The notes under the pieces: generated by a model
Database searches by the model: none
Told to the model about the DNA's origin: nothing
Seen by the model: the letters and a program-made list of their open reading frames with translations, nothing else
Made by a program: the position numbers and the translations under genes
Assembly: GCF_041103235.1 (NCBI RefSeq)
Contig: NZ_JBGCUN010000001.1
Location: 2,294,001 to 2,358,000, forward strand
Direction: 5' to 3'
DNA from: Yoonia sp. R2331
Lineage (GTDB): Bacteria; Pseudomonadota; Alphaproteobacteria; Rhodobacterales; Rhodobacteraceae
DNA length: 64,000 nt
Shown here: positions 51,775 through 59,774 of the stretch, in pieces
Numbering within the stretch: the first letter of the stretch is position 1
Layout: each line of letters opens with the position of its first letter

Positions 51775-53480
51775 TAGTCCCGCGCCTCCGGCTCGAACTG
51801 CATGATCTCGAAATCCACTTGCAAGGTATATTGGCTGTCGGATTTTTCGGTCGTGATCTGCCCGCCCAATCGCAGGGCGAAAGACTTCATCAGTTCCTGC
51901 CCCATGCCTGAACTAGCGGCGTTGGGGGTTGGCCCAACGCTGTTTGTCATTTTGAACTGACAGTGTTGGCCATCTTGTTTCAGACTGACGGAAACTTCCG
52001 GTTCACCACCCTGCAAGGCACCTACATACTTCATGGCGTTGGTCATTGCCTCGGCCACCAAAAGTGAAAGCGGGACAGCCTGATCCGGGAACAACAACAC
52101 GCGATCAACATCGGCGCTAATTTCAAGGTCAAGTTCTTCCACTTCGACCATCTCAGAGGAGTTATCGATGATCTCTCGGACGAGGGCGCCACTGTCGACC
52201 CTGCCCCCGACCGGTGATTGGTAAAGATCACGGTGGATGGTGGCGAGGCTGATCACCCGGTCTTGCAGACGTGACAGCACGGTGCGCGTTTCTTCGTGAT
52301 CTGCGTTGCGGATTTGAATGTTCATGATCGAAGAGATCAATTGCAAGTTGTTCTTAACCCGATGATGTATCTCCTTGACCAGTACGCCTTGCTGTCGCAA
52401 CGCGTCCTCCAATTCAGCCTCATCGCGCAAGAGCTGCTCGCTCATTTCTTGAAAACCATTTTCAAGTCGCTCGATCTCAATCGGCATCGTCACCGCATCA
52501 TGGCTGAAATCAAAAACTGTTCGATCTTCAGCAAATCTTTCCATCCTGCGCCGCAGACTTGAAAGGTGCCGCAGGACAAGGGTGCGGATTGCAAGCATTG
52601 CGACACCCAGACTAGCGATCCACATCAACACCGGGAAAAGCGAAGGCGCGACAAGCGATCGCGTATCGGCAATCGAACGCCCGTCAACATCCCAGATCGC
52701 CATGACGGCAGCGGGGCTACCCTCGATCGTGACAATGCTGTACTTGCGTGTCTGGCCCGCGCCGTTCTGATCGCGAAAGACCTGAGCACGCCTTGTCGAA
52801 AGATCCTCCAAGGCGCGGCTTTCAGGCAATTCCATAGCAACCAAATCAATGCCTTGCCGTGATGTCAGGACCGCGCCATTTTCGTTGAAGGTTATCAGGT
52901 CAATAAGCCCCAACTCCTCCAGATGTTCCTCTGGATCGGGAAGCGTTCTGTGCGGGATCGAGACAGAAACAAAGCCGCCAAACTGGCCCGCATCAAAAAA
53001 GGGTTCAGATACGACGAAAACTGACTCTCTGCTTGCCGGTGCACTTTCATTTACGATGATCGTAGGCTGCTGCGCCGACATCGTTTCTTCAAATCTTTCA
53101 GTTTGGGACAGATCAAGCGGTGCATCCGCCGACGAACACGTAACAAGACCCGACAACGGCAAGACGCCGACAAAACTGAACTCTGAATTGCCGTTCACAA
53201 AATTCGACAGCACGCTAAAGCAGCGCGCGCTGTCGTTTTGCAATTCGGGCGCGATGGTGCCCATCAACCGCGCCGCCCCGACCGCGCGTTCGATCAGCAC
53301 ACGTTCCGCCGTCGCTGCGCGTTCCGTCAGACCCAGAAGCGCAAGACCCGCGCTACGATCCGCTTCTTGTGCAACCCTGTTGGTCTGCGCAATTGCAATC
53401 AGCCCCAAAGGAAGGATGGCAAGCGTCAACAGCACCAAAAGCTGGACGCTAAGCCGTTGATGCCACTTTTCTTTTGTCAC
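51771..53480 (-). CDS. HisKA_2-type sensor histidine kinase of the general stress response
   Basis: 569 residues. Membrane helix at ~12-30, periplasmic sensor domain of ~245 residues (Cache-like, with FVGVLPLSGLVTC and SEPFFDAGQFGGFVSVSIP), second helix at ~280-300, HAMP-like linker, then HisKA_2 KEIHHRVKNNLQLI with phospho-acceptor His372/373 and a HATPase domain (LLVAEAMTNAMKYV, SGMGQELMKSFALRLGG). Kinases of this class phosphorylate PhyR. ATGA overlaps on both sides join it to ecfG and the phospholipase D gene. Confidence 0.92.
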   Translation of the reverse strand: MTKEKWHQRLSVQLLVLLTLAILPLGLIAIAQTNRVAQEADRSAGLALLGLTERAATAERVLIERAVGAARLMGTIAPELQNDSARCFSVLSNFVNGNSEFSFVGVLPLSGLVTCSSADAPLDLSQTERFEETMSAQQPTIIVNESAPASRESVFVVSEPFFDAGQFGGFVSVSIPHRTLPDPEEHLEELGLIDLITFNENGAVLTSRQGIDLVAMELPESRALEDLSTRRAQVFRDQNGAGQTRKYSIVTIEGSPAAVMAIWDVDGRSIADTRSLVAPSLFPVLMWIASLGVAMLAIRTLVLRHLSSLRRRMERFAEDRTVFDFSHDAVTMPIEIERLENGFQEMSEQLLRDEAELEDALRQQGVLVKEIHHRVKNNLQLISSIMNIQIRNADHEETRTVLSRLQDRVISLATIHRDLYQSPVGGRVDSGALVREIIDNSSEMVEVEELDLEISADVDRVLLFPDQAVPLSLLVAEAMTNAMKYVGALQGGEPEVSVSLKQDGQHCQFKMTNSVGPTPNAASSGMGQELMKSFALRLGGQITTEKSDSQYTLQVDFEIMQFEPEARDY

Positions 53481-54031
53481 GATGGAAGGTTCGGACTTTC
53501 AACCACTGCCATTGTGGCCGTATCGGTCATTTCCAAAGCATCATCGTCTTCAAGTTGCAGCATTTCAGTCAATTTGGCCCGCGCTCTATTTACGCGGCTT
53601 TTCATCGTGCCCGGTGCGACCCCACACATCACGGCCGCGTCGTCGTAAGTGAAGCCGTTAGCGCCCACAAGGATAAGCGCCTCTCGGTGTTCGTCTGCCA
53701 ATTCTTCGAAGGCGCTTTTGAAATCCCTCATTTGAAGACGGCCGTCATGGTCAGGTTTGACCGACATCGCGTCCGAAAAGACATTGTCGACGTCAGCAAC
53801 CTCTCGCTTCAGCTTCCGCCGTGACGAATAGAAGTTGTTGCGCAAAATGGTGAACAACCAAGCGCGCATGTTTGTCCCACGCTCAAATTTGTCCATGTTG
53901 GTCCAGGCCTTGAGAACCGTATCCTGCAGCATGTCGTCAGCGGTCGCGTTGTTGCGCGTCAAACTCAGTGCGAACGCGCGCAACGCCGGCAGGTGCGTCA
54001 GCAATTCATCCTTGGGATCAACGTCACTCAT
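53477..54031 (-). CDS. ecfG: RNA polymerase sigma factor EcfG
   Basis: 184 residues, ECF15-type sigma factor of the alphaproteobacterial general stress response. Sigma2: LPALRAFALSLTRNNATADDMLQDTVLKAW; sigma4: LADEHREALILVGANGFTYDDAAVMCGVAPGTMKSRVNRAR. Held by NepR until PhyR-P titrates NepR. Translationally coupled to nepR (ATGA) and to the kinase (ATGA). Its recognition sequence GGAAC-N17-GTT occurs in front of its own operon and many neighbours. Confidence 0.95.
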   Translation of the reverse strand: MSDVDPKDELLTHLPALRAFALSLTRNNATADDMLQDTVLKAWTNMDKFERGTNMRAWLFTILRNNFYSSRRKLKREVADVDNVFSDAMSVKPDHDGRLQMRDFKSAFEELADEHREALILVGANGFTYDDAAVMCGVAPGTMKSRVNRARAKLTEMLQLEDDDALEMTDTATMAVVESPNLPS

Positions 54032-54192
54032 TTCTCGTCCTTCATCTCTTCGTCCTGCGCGCGCAGGACAGCCAAAAGGTCCAGAACTTCGTTCGGCATC
54101 TCGTTTTCTTGGTAGTCCGAAAAGACTTTCTTCAAGTTAAGCTCGAAGTACTTGTCGATCTTTTCTTGCTTAGGGCTATTCGACTTGGTCAT
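54028..54192 (-). CDS. nepR: anti-sigma factor NepR
   Basis: 54 residues. Short helical NepR pattern: EKIDKYFELNLKKVFSDYQ then EMPNEVLDLLAVL, the two helices that clasp EcfG or the sigma-like domain of PhyR. Start at MTKSN; a longer frame would reach across the promoter. It precedes ecfG with ATGA overlap and diverges from phyR. Confidence 0.9.
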   Translation of the reverse strand: MTKSNSPKQEKIDKYFELNLKKVFSDYQENEMPNEVLDLLAVLRAQDEEMKDEK

Positions 54193-54233
54193 GGGGCGAA
54201 CCTTGTATTTTCCAAAAAAACACCATCTTGAAC

Positions 54234-54258
54234 GGAACCAACTTAGGTTGAACGTGTT
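54234..54258 (+). promoter_or_regulatory. EcfG-type promoter of phyR
   Basis: GGAAC (54234-54238), N17, GTT (54256-54258) ending 34 bases before the phyR ATG at 54293. Confidence 0.8.
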
Positions 54259-54265
54259 TCGTTCC
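54240..54265 (-). promoter_or_regulatory. EcfG-type promoter of nepR-ecfG-kinase-pld, overlapping the phyR promoter
   Basis: Minus strand GGAAC (54265-54261), N18, GTT (54242-54240). It lies almost entirely within the phyR promoter, so polymerases on the two must compete. Confidence 0.7.
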
Positions 54266-54292
54266 ATGAAAAAATCAAATGAGGGTCAAAAA

Positions 54293-55102
54293 ATGACTGA
54301 CACGCAAGCGGAGGTGACGTTCACCGACTTGTTGACTGCGGAACTTCCCTACCTAAGACGGTACGCACGCGCGCTGACAGGATCACAAACTCGCGGTGAC
54401 AAGTACACAGTCGCCACGTTAGAGGCGATCCTCAAAGACCGAAGCGATTTTGAGAATGAAGACCCGATTAAAGTAAATCTTTTCAAATGCTTTCACGCAA
54501 TTTGGGCATCATCTGGTCAGATTCTGGTAGAGCCGGATGACAGTTTACTGGCCAGGGCTCATGGGCTTCTTGCCCAACTGACTGCAAACTCGCGAGAAGC
54601 GCTCTTGTTGCGCACGATTGAGGAATTCAGCACAGCGAATATCGCAAAGATTATGCAAATCGAGCGTGACGATGTCGTCGATCTTATCAAGGCTGCGAAC
54701 AAGGAACTGGCCCAAAACATCAAGGGCCGGGTGATGATTATTGAAGATGAACCAGTCATCGCGACTGATCTGACAGGGATCGTATCATCATTGGGCCACG
54801 ACGTCACAGGTGTCGCGCGTACCCATACCGAGGCACTGGAATTGGGGCGCGAGCAACGGCCCGACCTGATCCTTGCCGATATTCAGCTTGCCGACAATTC
54901 GTCCGGGATTGATGCCGTGAATGACTTGCTGGAAACGATGGATGTGCCAGTCATCTTCATCACTGCATTTCCAGAGCGGCTGTTAACCGGCGACCGCCCT
55001 GAACCTGCATTTTTGATCTCCAAACCCTTCAAAGAGGCGCAGGTTCTGTCTGCAGTCAGTCAGGCCATGTTCTTTGCTTCTACGGCAACGCTAAGGGGCT
55101 AA
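54293..55102 (+). CDS. phyR: PhyR: sigma-factor mimic with receiver domain
   Basis: 269 residues. N-terminal sigma-like domain (~10-140) without DNA-contacting regions, then a receiver of the FAT GUY group: acidic pair Glu151/Asp152 (MIIEDEP), phospho-Asp196 (LILADIQLAD), Thr224 and KPF-motif Lys244 (FITAFPERLLTG and LISKPF). When phosphorylated, it binds NepR and frees EcfG. GAGGGT precedes the ATG; an upstream in-frame ATG at 54266 lies beyond the promoter -10 and is unlikely. ExoD-like gene follows 7 bases later. Confidence 0.95.
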   Translation: MTDTQAEVTFTDLLTAELPYLRRYARALTGSQTRGDKYTVATLEAILKDRSDFENEDPIKVNLFKCFHAIWASSGQILVEPDDSLLARAHGLLAQLTANSREALLLRTIEEFSTANIAKIMQIERDDVVDLIKAANKELAQNIKGRVMIIEDEPVIATDLTGIVSSLGHDVTGVARTHTEALELGREQRPDLILADIQLADNSSGIDAVNDLLETMDVPVIFITAFPERLLTGDRPEPAFLISKPFKEAQVLSAVSQAMFFASTATLRG

Positions 55103-55109
55103 GGCAGCA

Positions 55110-55736
55110 TTGAATACGACTACAATCGTCGCCTGCGGCAAAGCAGCCACAAAGCAGCGGCCACAAAAGCGGGCGTTGCGGCCCCTTGTCGACCGGGTTG
55201 TGGACAGCGCTGAAGGCGAAACGGTGAACCTTCGCACAATTCTGCAATCTGTTGGTGACGACAGTTTTGCGCCTGTGCTGCTGCTTCCAGCCTTGGCGGT
55301 GGCGACGCCGCTCAGCGGGGTGCCGCTTTTCTCTGCGCTGATGGGCGCGACGATCTTTTTGATCTCGCTACAGATGATACTGCGCAGGGAAAGCCTTTGG
55401 TTGCCTCGCTGGCTGCTGGATCGTGCGGCCAAGGCTTCAGTCGTCAGATCTGCATTTTCAAAGCTGCGATCGCTGGCAGATTGGATTGATCGCAGAACCC
55501 AATCGCGGTTCAATCTTCTGTTTCATCGCCCACTGATCTTAATCCCGCAGCTTTTGTGCCTGATGTCCGGGGCTGTGATGCCGCTGTTGGAGTTTGTGCC
55601 GTTCTCTTCGTCCATCATAGGTGCGGGAGTCGCACTTCTTGCTTTTGGCCTGACAAGCCGGGACGGCCTTTTCCTGCTGCTCGGGCTCTTTCCCTATGCC
55701 GCAGTAGGCTTGATGATTTTCGCGGGCTCAGGTTGA
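55110..55736 (+). CDS. ExoD family membrane protein
   Basis: 208 residues with TTG start; no ATG is available until a membrane segment, so TTG is assumed. ExoD pattern: VNLRTILQSVGDDSFAPVLLLPAL, TPLSGVPLFSALMGATIFLIS, and RFNLLFHRPLILIPQL; four or five helices. Members are linked to exopolysaccharide production or alkaline tolerance in rhizobia, mechanism unknown. Directly downstream of phyR, probably cotranscribed, with a terminator after it. Confidence 0.85.
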   Translation: MNTTTIVACGKAATKQRPQKRALRPLVDRVVDSAEGETVNLRTILQSVGDDSFAPVLLLPALAVATPLSGVPLFSALMGATIFLISLQMILRRESLWLPRWLLDRAAKASVVRSAFSKLRSLADWIDRRTQSRFNLLFHRPLILIPQLLCLMSGAVMPLLEFVPFSSSIIGAGVALLAFGLTSRDGLFLLLGLFPYAAVGLMIFAGSG

Positions 55737-55747
55737 TCGAAAAGAAA

Positions 55748-55775
55748 ATCCCCGCACCAGACGTTGCGGGGATTC
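55748..55775. terminator. bidirectional terminator between exoD-like gene and dps
   Basis: AATCCCCGCA/TGCGGGGATT perfect 10-bp stem with an 8-base loop; T-run on the minus side (TTTTCTTTT), CTTCGTT on the plus side. Ends just before the dps stop. Confidence 0.88.
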
Positions 55776-55779
55776 TTCG

Positions 55780-56277
55780 TTATTTGGCGATCAGCGCGCG
55801 CAACATCCATGCGGCCTGCTCGTGAAACGCTGACCTTGCAGTCGCAAGATCCTCTGTGACCGGATCGTTTTGGTCCCCGGCCAGTTTGACCAAGGCATGC
55901 AGACGGTGCGCGATACGTTCATGATCATCGGCCAACGTCTGGCACATTTCGCCCGCTGAGGGCGCGGCCTTGCTGTCTTCGACAACAGCGCGATTGCGGA
56001 TATCCGACATGGACATAGGGGCCATCTGACCGACCGCACGGATACGCTCGGCGATCTTATCAGCAGCAGCGAACATATCCTCATACTGACCTTCGGTCAG
56101 GTTGTGGATCGAGTAGAACAAAGGGCCCTCGACATTCCAGTGATAGGCATGCGTCTTGTAGGTCAGCATGTAGGTATCAGCCAGAACATCGGCGAGACCG
56201 CTCGCGATGGTTTCGGGTTCATGGACACCAGTCGCAATATCTTGCGGTTCGGCGACGACATTCAGTGCATGTGACAT
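55780..56277 (-). CDS. dps: Dps family DNA-protection/ferritin-like protein
   Basis: 165 residues. Dps signature TYKTHAYHWNVEGPLFYSIH with ferroxidase His residues, then EGQYEDMFAAADKIAERIRA with Asp/Glu. Forms a dodecameric cage storing iron and removing peroxide; here, part of the stress cluster. Start at MSHAL after AAAGGAGA. Follows the DUF1328 gene at a 37-base gap, and both share an EcfG-type promoter. Confidence 0.93.
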   Translation of the reverse strand: MSHALNVVAEPQDIATGVHEPETIASGLADVLADTYMLTYKTHAYHWNVEGPLFYSIHNLTEGQYEDMFAAADKIAERIRAVGQMAPMSMSDIRNRAVVEDSKAAPSAGEMCQTLADDHERIAHRLHALVKLAGDQNDPVTEDLATARSAFHEQAAWMLRALIAK

Positions 56278-56314
56278 GTTATCTCCTTTCATCAGTGTTG
56301 GATTGAACGGCTTG

Positions 56315-56476
56315 TCAGCCACGCACGAAGTTGATGATCAGCGACACGACAAACAGCAGCAGGAAGATAACGAAAAGCACCTGCGCGATGCCGGCAGAGG
56401 CGGATGCAATGCCACCAAAGCCAAAAACGGCGGCGACAAGTGCAACCAGGAAAAAGACGAGTGCATAGTGTAGCAT
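56315..56476 (-). CDS. DUF1328 small membrane protein
   Basis: 53 residues: two helices ([20 protein letters not shown] and [21 protein letters not shown]), the DUF1328/YtjA pattern with [11 protein letters not shown] between. Inner membrane, function unknown, common among EcfG targets. Start after AAGGAG. First gene of the unit with dps; the EcfG-type promoter is 57 bases upstream. Confidence 0.93.
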   Translation of the reverse strand: MLHYALVFFLVALVAAVFGFGGIASASAGIAQVLFVIFLLLFVVSLIINFVRG

Positions 56477-56532
56477 GGGTTGCTCCTTTGACTTGTTTTG
56501 CGCGACCTTTTTGGCCGCGCGCTCTGCAAAAC

Positions 56533-56557
56533 AACAAGGAGCGCCGCAATTCGTTCC
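56533..56557 (-). promoter_or_regulatory. EcfG-type promoter for DUF1328-dps
   Basis: Minus strand GGAAC (56557-56553), N17, GTT (56535-56533). Confidence 0.85.
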
Positions 56558-56683
56558 GGATTTTTCTATGCAACGATCTTTAGGCTCATGCGTTCGACGC
56601 GCATGGACGGGTTTATACACACAGCGACCACCAACGGGCTGTCACAAGTGACGCGCCATTCAACCGAAGGCCGGTGTCGACCT

Positions 56684-57049
56684 TTATGGATCGCCTTTAT
56701 GTACGGCCTCAAACGACGGGTCGATAGCCGCGACAAGCATGTCATTGGTGAATGGCAGATCGACAAAGACCGCCGGAAAAGACGTCTTCTGCTCCGCGCC
56801 GATCAGGACGATATGACTGCCCCGCGTCGCTGCAGCCATAACCGCATCGTGCAAGTCGTTATCGCTGGCCACAAGTGTGGCACGCGCAAACACGGTCGTG
56901 CGCGGGCCACACATCTGGAATGCTTTGGCGACGTCGGCGAACGTGCCACCGGATACCTTTACGGCGTCAGGATATCGCGACGAAAGCAACCCGTTGAGGT
57001 CCAGCGCCACCACCGGATCCGGTTCGATCAAGATGAACTGATTTGGCAT
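56684..57049 (-). CDS. receiver-like protein lacking phosphorylation residues
   Basis: 121 residues. N-terminus FILIEPDPVVALDLNGLLSS mirrors the start of response-regulator receivers (compare PhyR MIIEDEPVIATDLTGIVSS), and the overall length fits one receiver domain. The phospho-Asp strand reads RTTVFARATL without Asp, and the KPF motif is DLPF, so Lys is missing. A pseudo-receiver, not able to take phosphate. Divergent from the Crp/Fnr gene. Start at MPNQF. Confidence 0.65.
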   Translation of the reverse strand: MPNQFILIEPDPVVALDLNGLLSSRYPDAVKVSGGTFADVAKAFQMCGPRTTVFARATLVASDNDLHDAVMAAATRGSHIVLIGAEQKTSFPAVFVDLPFTNDMLVAAIDPSFEAVHKGDP

Positions 57050-57132
57050 GAGAACCCCACGTTGTGCCGACATGCGGTAGCACACTGTAAAAATCGCCCG
57101 CATTAATCTATGACATAGCAAGGAGAGAATTT

Positions 57133-57861
57133 TTGGCCACAAAATGTGAAAACTGCCCGCTCCGTGGACGTGACCTGTTTATCCAAATGTCTGCTGATGA
57201 TGTGACGACCATGCAGTCATTCAAAGTCGGCGAACTGGTCGTTGACGCAAAGACGCCGATCCTGCTGGAAGGTTCTAACAGTCCCCAACTTTACACAGTG
57301 CTGCAAGGCATGGGCCTGCGCTACAAGTTCCTGGTTGATGGGCAACGGCAGGTTGTGAATTTGGTGATGCCCGGCGATTTCGTCGGCCTGCAAGCCGGTG
57401 TGATGGGCGAGATGGGGCATTCCGTTGAAGCCACAACAAAAATGGTCCTCTGCGTATTTGATCGCAGGGCCTTTTGGCAGTTCTTCCGTGAAAACCCCGA
57501 AAGAGCCTTTTCGCTCACGTGGTTGGCCGCCGTAGAAGAACATTTTCTGGGCGATGCTTTGGCCACAATTGGTCAGCGCACGGCCTTGCAAGCAGTGTCC
57601 TGGGCACTTTGCAAAGTGTTTGTGCGTGGCCAAAAATTGGGTCTTGTGAACAACGGTGCCATGCCTTTGCCATACCGACAGCAGGACATTGCAGATGCGC
57701 TAGGTCTGTCTCTGGTTCATACCAACAAGATGCTGGCAAAGCTGAAATCCCGGCAACTTGCGCATTGGTCCGATGGCACGCTTCGGGTCAGTGATATCGC
57801 CCAACTCGCGCAGGTCGCGCGCCTCCCCGATTATGATATCCCGGCCCGTCCGCTTTTCTAA
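57133..57861 (+). CDS. Crp/Fnr family transcriptional regulator
   Basis: 242 residues, TTG start after AAGGAGAG. cAMP-binding-like beta roll (~25-140: LYTVLQGMGLRYKFL, MPGDFVGLQAG), long dimer helix and winged helix with PLPYRQQDIADALGLSLVHTNKMLAKLKSRQL. N-terminal KCENCPLRGRDLF carries two Cys but not the full four-Cys FNR cluster. Ligand unknown. Divergent from the pseudo-receiver gene; followed by an EcfG-type promoter. Confidence 0.9.
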   Translation: MATKCENCPLRGRDLFIQMSADDVTTMQSFKVGELVVDAKTPILLEGSNSPQLYTVLQGMGLRYKFLVDGQRQVVNLVMPGDFVGLQAGVMGEMGHSVEATTKMVLCVFDRRAFWQFFRENPERAFSLTWLAAVEEHFLGDALATIGQRTALQAVSWALCKVFVRGQKLGLVNNGAMPLPYRQQDIADALGLSLVHTNKMLAKLKSRQLAHWSDGTLRVSDIAQLAQVARLPDYDIPARPLF

Positions 57862-57876
57862 AACCTGAAAAAAAGC

Positions 57877-57901
57877 GGAACGATCCCGGCCCTATCGTGT
57901 T
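57877..57901 (+). promoter_or_regulatory. EcfG-type promoter for the 82-residue gene
   Basis: GGAAC (57877-57881), N17, GTT (57899-57901), 32 bases before the start codon. Confidence 0.85.
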
Positions 57902-57933
57902 GTTTGAGCAGAACCACAAGATGGGAGAAAACG

Positions 57934-58182
57934 ATGAAAACCATTTCCGTAATCACAGCCGTTTTGGCCGTCGTCGCAGTTGGTTTGGGTATCTATCTCG
58001 TTGATATCGAACAGACCGAAGAAGCGGCTTTGCCGGACGTTGATGTATCGGTCGAAGGTGGCAACCTGCCGGCATTCGATGCAGAGGTCGGCGACGTTGA
58101 TGTCGGCACCGAAGAAATCACCTTGGACGTGCCAACAATCGACCTGCAAAGCCCCGAAGAACAGGCGTCTGAAGACAGCTAA
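57934..58182 (+). CDS. membrane-anchored or exported acidic protein, hypothetical
   Basis: 82 residues. N-terminal helix MKTISVITAVLAVVAVGLGI, then a very acidic tail (LPDVDVSVEGG, VGDVDVGTEEI, SPEEQASEDS) with hardly any positive charge. No clear signal-peptidase site, so membrane-anchored with the tail in the periplasm is the likely layout. GGGAGA before the ATG. Good EcfG-type promoter. I do not recognise the family; a hairpin separates it from the next gene. Confidence 0.75.
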   Translation: MKTISVITAVLAVVAVGLGIYLVDIEQTEEAALPDVDVSVEGGNLPAFDAEVGDVDVGTEEITLDVPTIDLQSPEEQASEDS

Positions 58183-58196
58183 TCCGTAATGCAATG

Positions 58197-58219
58197 ACCC
58201 GCCACATTTTGTGGTGGGT
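58197..58219 (+). terminator. attenuator-like hairpin between two stress genes
   Basis: ACCCGCCACA/TGTGGTGGGT (one G-T pair) closely spaced, without a T-run, between the 82-residue gene and the DUF883-like gene. Could lower or protect the downstream message. Confidence 0.4.
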
Positions 58220-58241
58220 CAAAACCACGAAAGGAAACGCA

Positions 58242-58505
58242 ATGACAAAGACCGCAGAAACCGCAAAACAAAACGGAAAATCTGATAGTGCCGCCGCATT
58301 TGCAGCCCAAGCAAATGAAGCGGTGGAAAAAGGTGTGGCTGCCGCACACGACACCGCAACGCAGGTTGCCGAACACGCCAGCGATGAATTGCGCAAGGTC
58401 ACGGATGCCAGCACGAAATTTGTTCGTGAGAATCCCGGAACAGCTATTGCCGGGGCTGTGGGCATTGGTGTCTTGCTGGGCCTCGCGTTGCGTGGCCGCG
58501 ACTGA
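58242..58505 (+). CDS. DUF883/ElaB-like membrane-anchored protein
   Basis: 87 residues. Long Ala-rich amphipathic helix (SAAAFAAQANEAVEKGVAAA; AEHASDELRKVTDASTKFV) followed by a C-terminal helix FVRENPGTAIAGAVGIGVLLG ending in LRGRD, the YqjD/ElaB arrangement. E. coli YqjD and ElaB tether ribosomes to the inner membrane in stationary phase; whether that holds here is unknown. Start after GAAAGGAA. Presumably transcribed from the promoter at 57877. Confidence 0.85.
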   Translation: MTKTAETAKQNGKSDSAAAFAAQANEAVEKGVAAAHDTATQVAEHASDELRKVTDASTKFVRENPGTAIAGAVGIGVLLGLALRGRD

Positions 58506-58529
58506 ACATTTCCAATCGACCACGGAAAT

Positions 58530-58564
58530 GGCCGCTGCGATGCAAATCGCGCGGCCTTTTTCTT
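58530..58564 (+). terminator. terminator after the DUF883-like gene
   Basis: GGCCGCTGCGAT/ATCGCGCGGCC stem with one bulge, GCAA tetraloop, then TTTTTCTT. Confidence 0.88.
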
Positions 58565-58581
58565 GTCTCTGCCCGGCGAAA

Positions 58582-59196
58582 CTAGGGTGAGGCGGACGCC
58601 GTTGCGGTCAGATCGTATTGGGCGTTGCGCGTGATTGTCAGCTCGGCATTTGATACCGCCGGCGCTGTGTCGTCTGCACCGCCGCAAACGATTTGGCGTA
58701 CGCCTGATCCATGCCCTTCCAGCAAGACGTCGGTGATCCGCGCGACCCGGCTGACGTGACAATCAACTGGCAGATCGGACAACTCTGAAAACCAAACAGC
58801 AGCCGGGTCGCCGTTGGGCAGCGCCGTCAAATCGCGGCCCTGCCGCCGATTGAAAAGTGCGGCCATCATGCTCGGTGAGATCGCGTTGCCAAATGGCCCG
58901 ACAACGACGTTCGGCAAAGTCGTCAGATCAATGAGCGGTGCGGTGCGCGCCACTATATCCTGCAGCTTTTGACGCATCTCATCTGGGTCACCGCGAAGTT
59001 TAATCGCACCTTCGGCAAGATCGACAGAATCGGCGGTGACCAAAAGCGGTGCAGAGCCCTCTTTGCCCATCATTTCAATCAAGAACATTTGCACCTGCGT
59101 GACCGGAAGGTCGAACATGACATCCTTGATCTCACCTTTCAGTGCGGGATCATGGGCATGACCGACCGGTTGATCAATCAATTCGGAAACTTTCAT
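58582..59196 (-). CDS. PRC-barrel-like stress protein
   Basis: 204 residues. Start MKVSELIDQPVGHAHDPALKGEIKDVMFD suggests a PRC-barrel-type beta domain at the N-terminus, followed by a helical middle (DEMRQKLQDIVARTAP) and a C-terminal barrel-like repeat (VDCHVSRVARITDVLLE). The assignment is by pattern only. Last gene of the CsbD-GSP26 group, beyond a terminator. Start at the ATG after GGAGAACATCC; the 61-codon upstream extension is not protein-like. Confidence 0.55.
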   Translation of the reverse strand: MKVSELIDQPVGHAHDPALKGEIKDVMFDLPVTQVQMFLIEMMGKEGSAPLLVTADSVDLAEGAIKLRGDPDEMRQKLQDIVARTAPLIDLTTLPNVVVGPFGNAISPSMMAALFNRRQGRDLTALPNGDPAAVWFSELSDLPVDCHVSRVARITDVLLEGHGSGVRQIVCGGADDTAPAVSNAELTITRNAQYDLTATASASP

Positions 59197-59216
59197 GGAT
59201 GTTCTCCAGTTCAACG

Positions 59217-59249
59217 AAAAAGGGCCAGCACGCGGCTGGCCCCTTTTGA
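59217..59249 (-). terminator. terminator of the PNPOx-type gene
   Basis: GGGGCCAGC-CGCGT-GCTGGCCC stem followed on the minus strand by TTTTTCGTT; lies between the two stress genes. Confidence 0.85.
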
Positions 59250-59255
59250 TTTCGT

Positions 59256-59771
59256 TTAAGCGGCGTCTTGGAAGCGGAAAACATGATGCACGCCGACATC
59301 GGGCGCAGCACCCCCTTCTGTCATGTTGGCCCGCAACAGTTTCAATCCAAGCAGGATCGCATTCGTTTCGGACGCCCAAACAGCGGCTTCACTTGGAACG
59401 AACTTCAATAGCCGAATTTTCGGATCCTGACGGCCGTTTTCAAACCAGGCACCGGCCAACGGGGTCCATATCTCATCCAGCTTGTCCGGATCGGTTTCAA
59501 AGCTGAGCCTTCCTTTCAGACTGGCCTGATAGTCCTCGCTGCTCGTCGCGAGCGTCAACATGCCATCTGCACCTGCACCTACGGCCATCGCAAGGTCAGT
59601 GTCCGCAGAGGTGATGAACCAGATCGCACCATCCTTGCGGTGGGCAAAATGGCTCATCGGTTGGGGATGTTGCCCGCTGTCAGGCACTGACAACATCACG
59701 ATCCTTGACTGTTCAAGTTGCCGCCAAAGCTGATCAATTGCGTCGTCTTTTGTTTCGGTCTGACGGGCCAT
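59256..59771 (-). CDS. pyridoxamine 5'-phosphate oxidase-like (GSP26) protein
   Basis: 171 residues, split-barrel flavin-binding fold of the general stress protein 26 group: SRIVMLSVPD near 22, PQPMSHFAHRKDGAIWFITS, TDLAMAV, YQASLKGRLSFETDPDKLDEIW and AWFENGRQDPKIRLLKFVP. B. subtilis GSP26 binds FMN/FAD; no activity is established. Starts three bases after csbD, same strand, so cotranscribed. Confidence 0.88.
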   Translation of the reverse strand: MARQTETKDDAIDQLWRQLEQSRIVMLSVPDSGQHPQPMSHFAHRKDGAIWFITSADTDLAMAVGAGADGMLTLATSSEDYQASLKGRLSFETDPDKLDEIWTPLAGAWFENGRQDPKIRLLKFVPSEAAVWASETNAILLGLKLLRANMTEGGAAPDVGVHHVFRFQDAA

Positions 59772-59774
59772 CGC

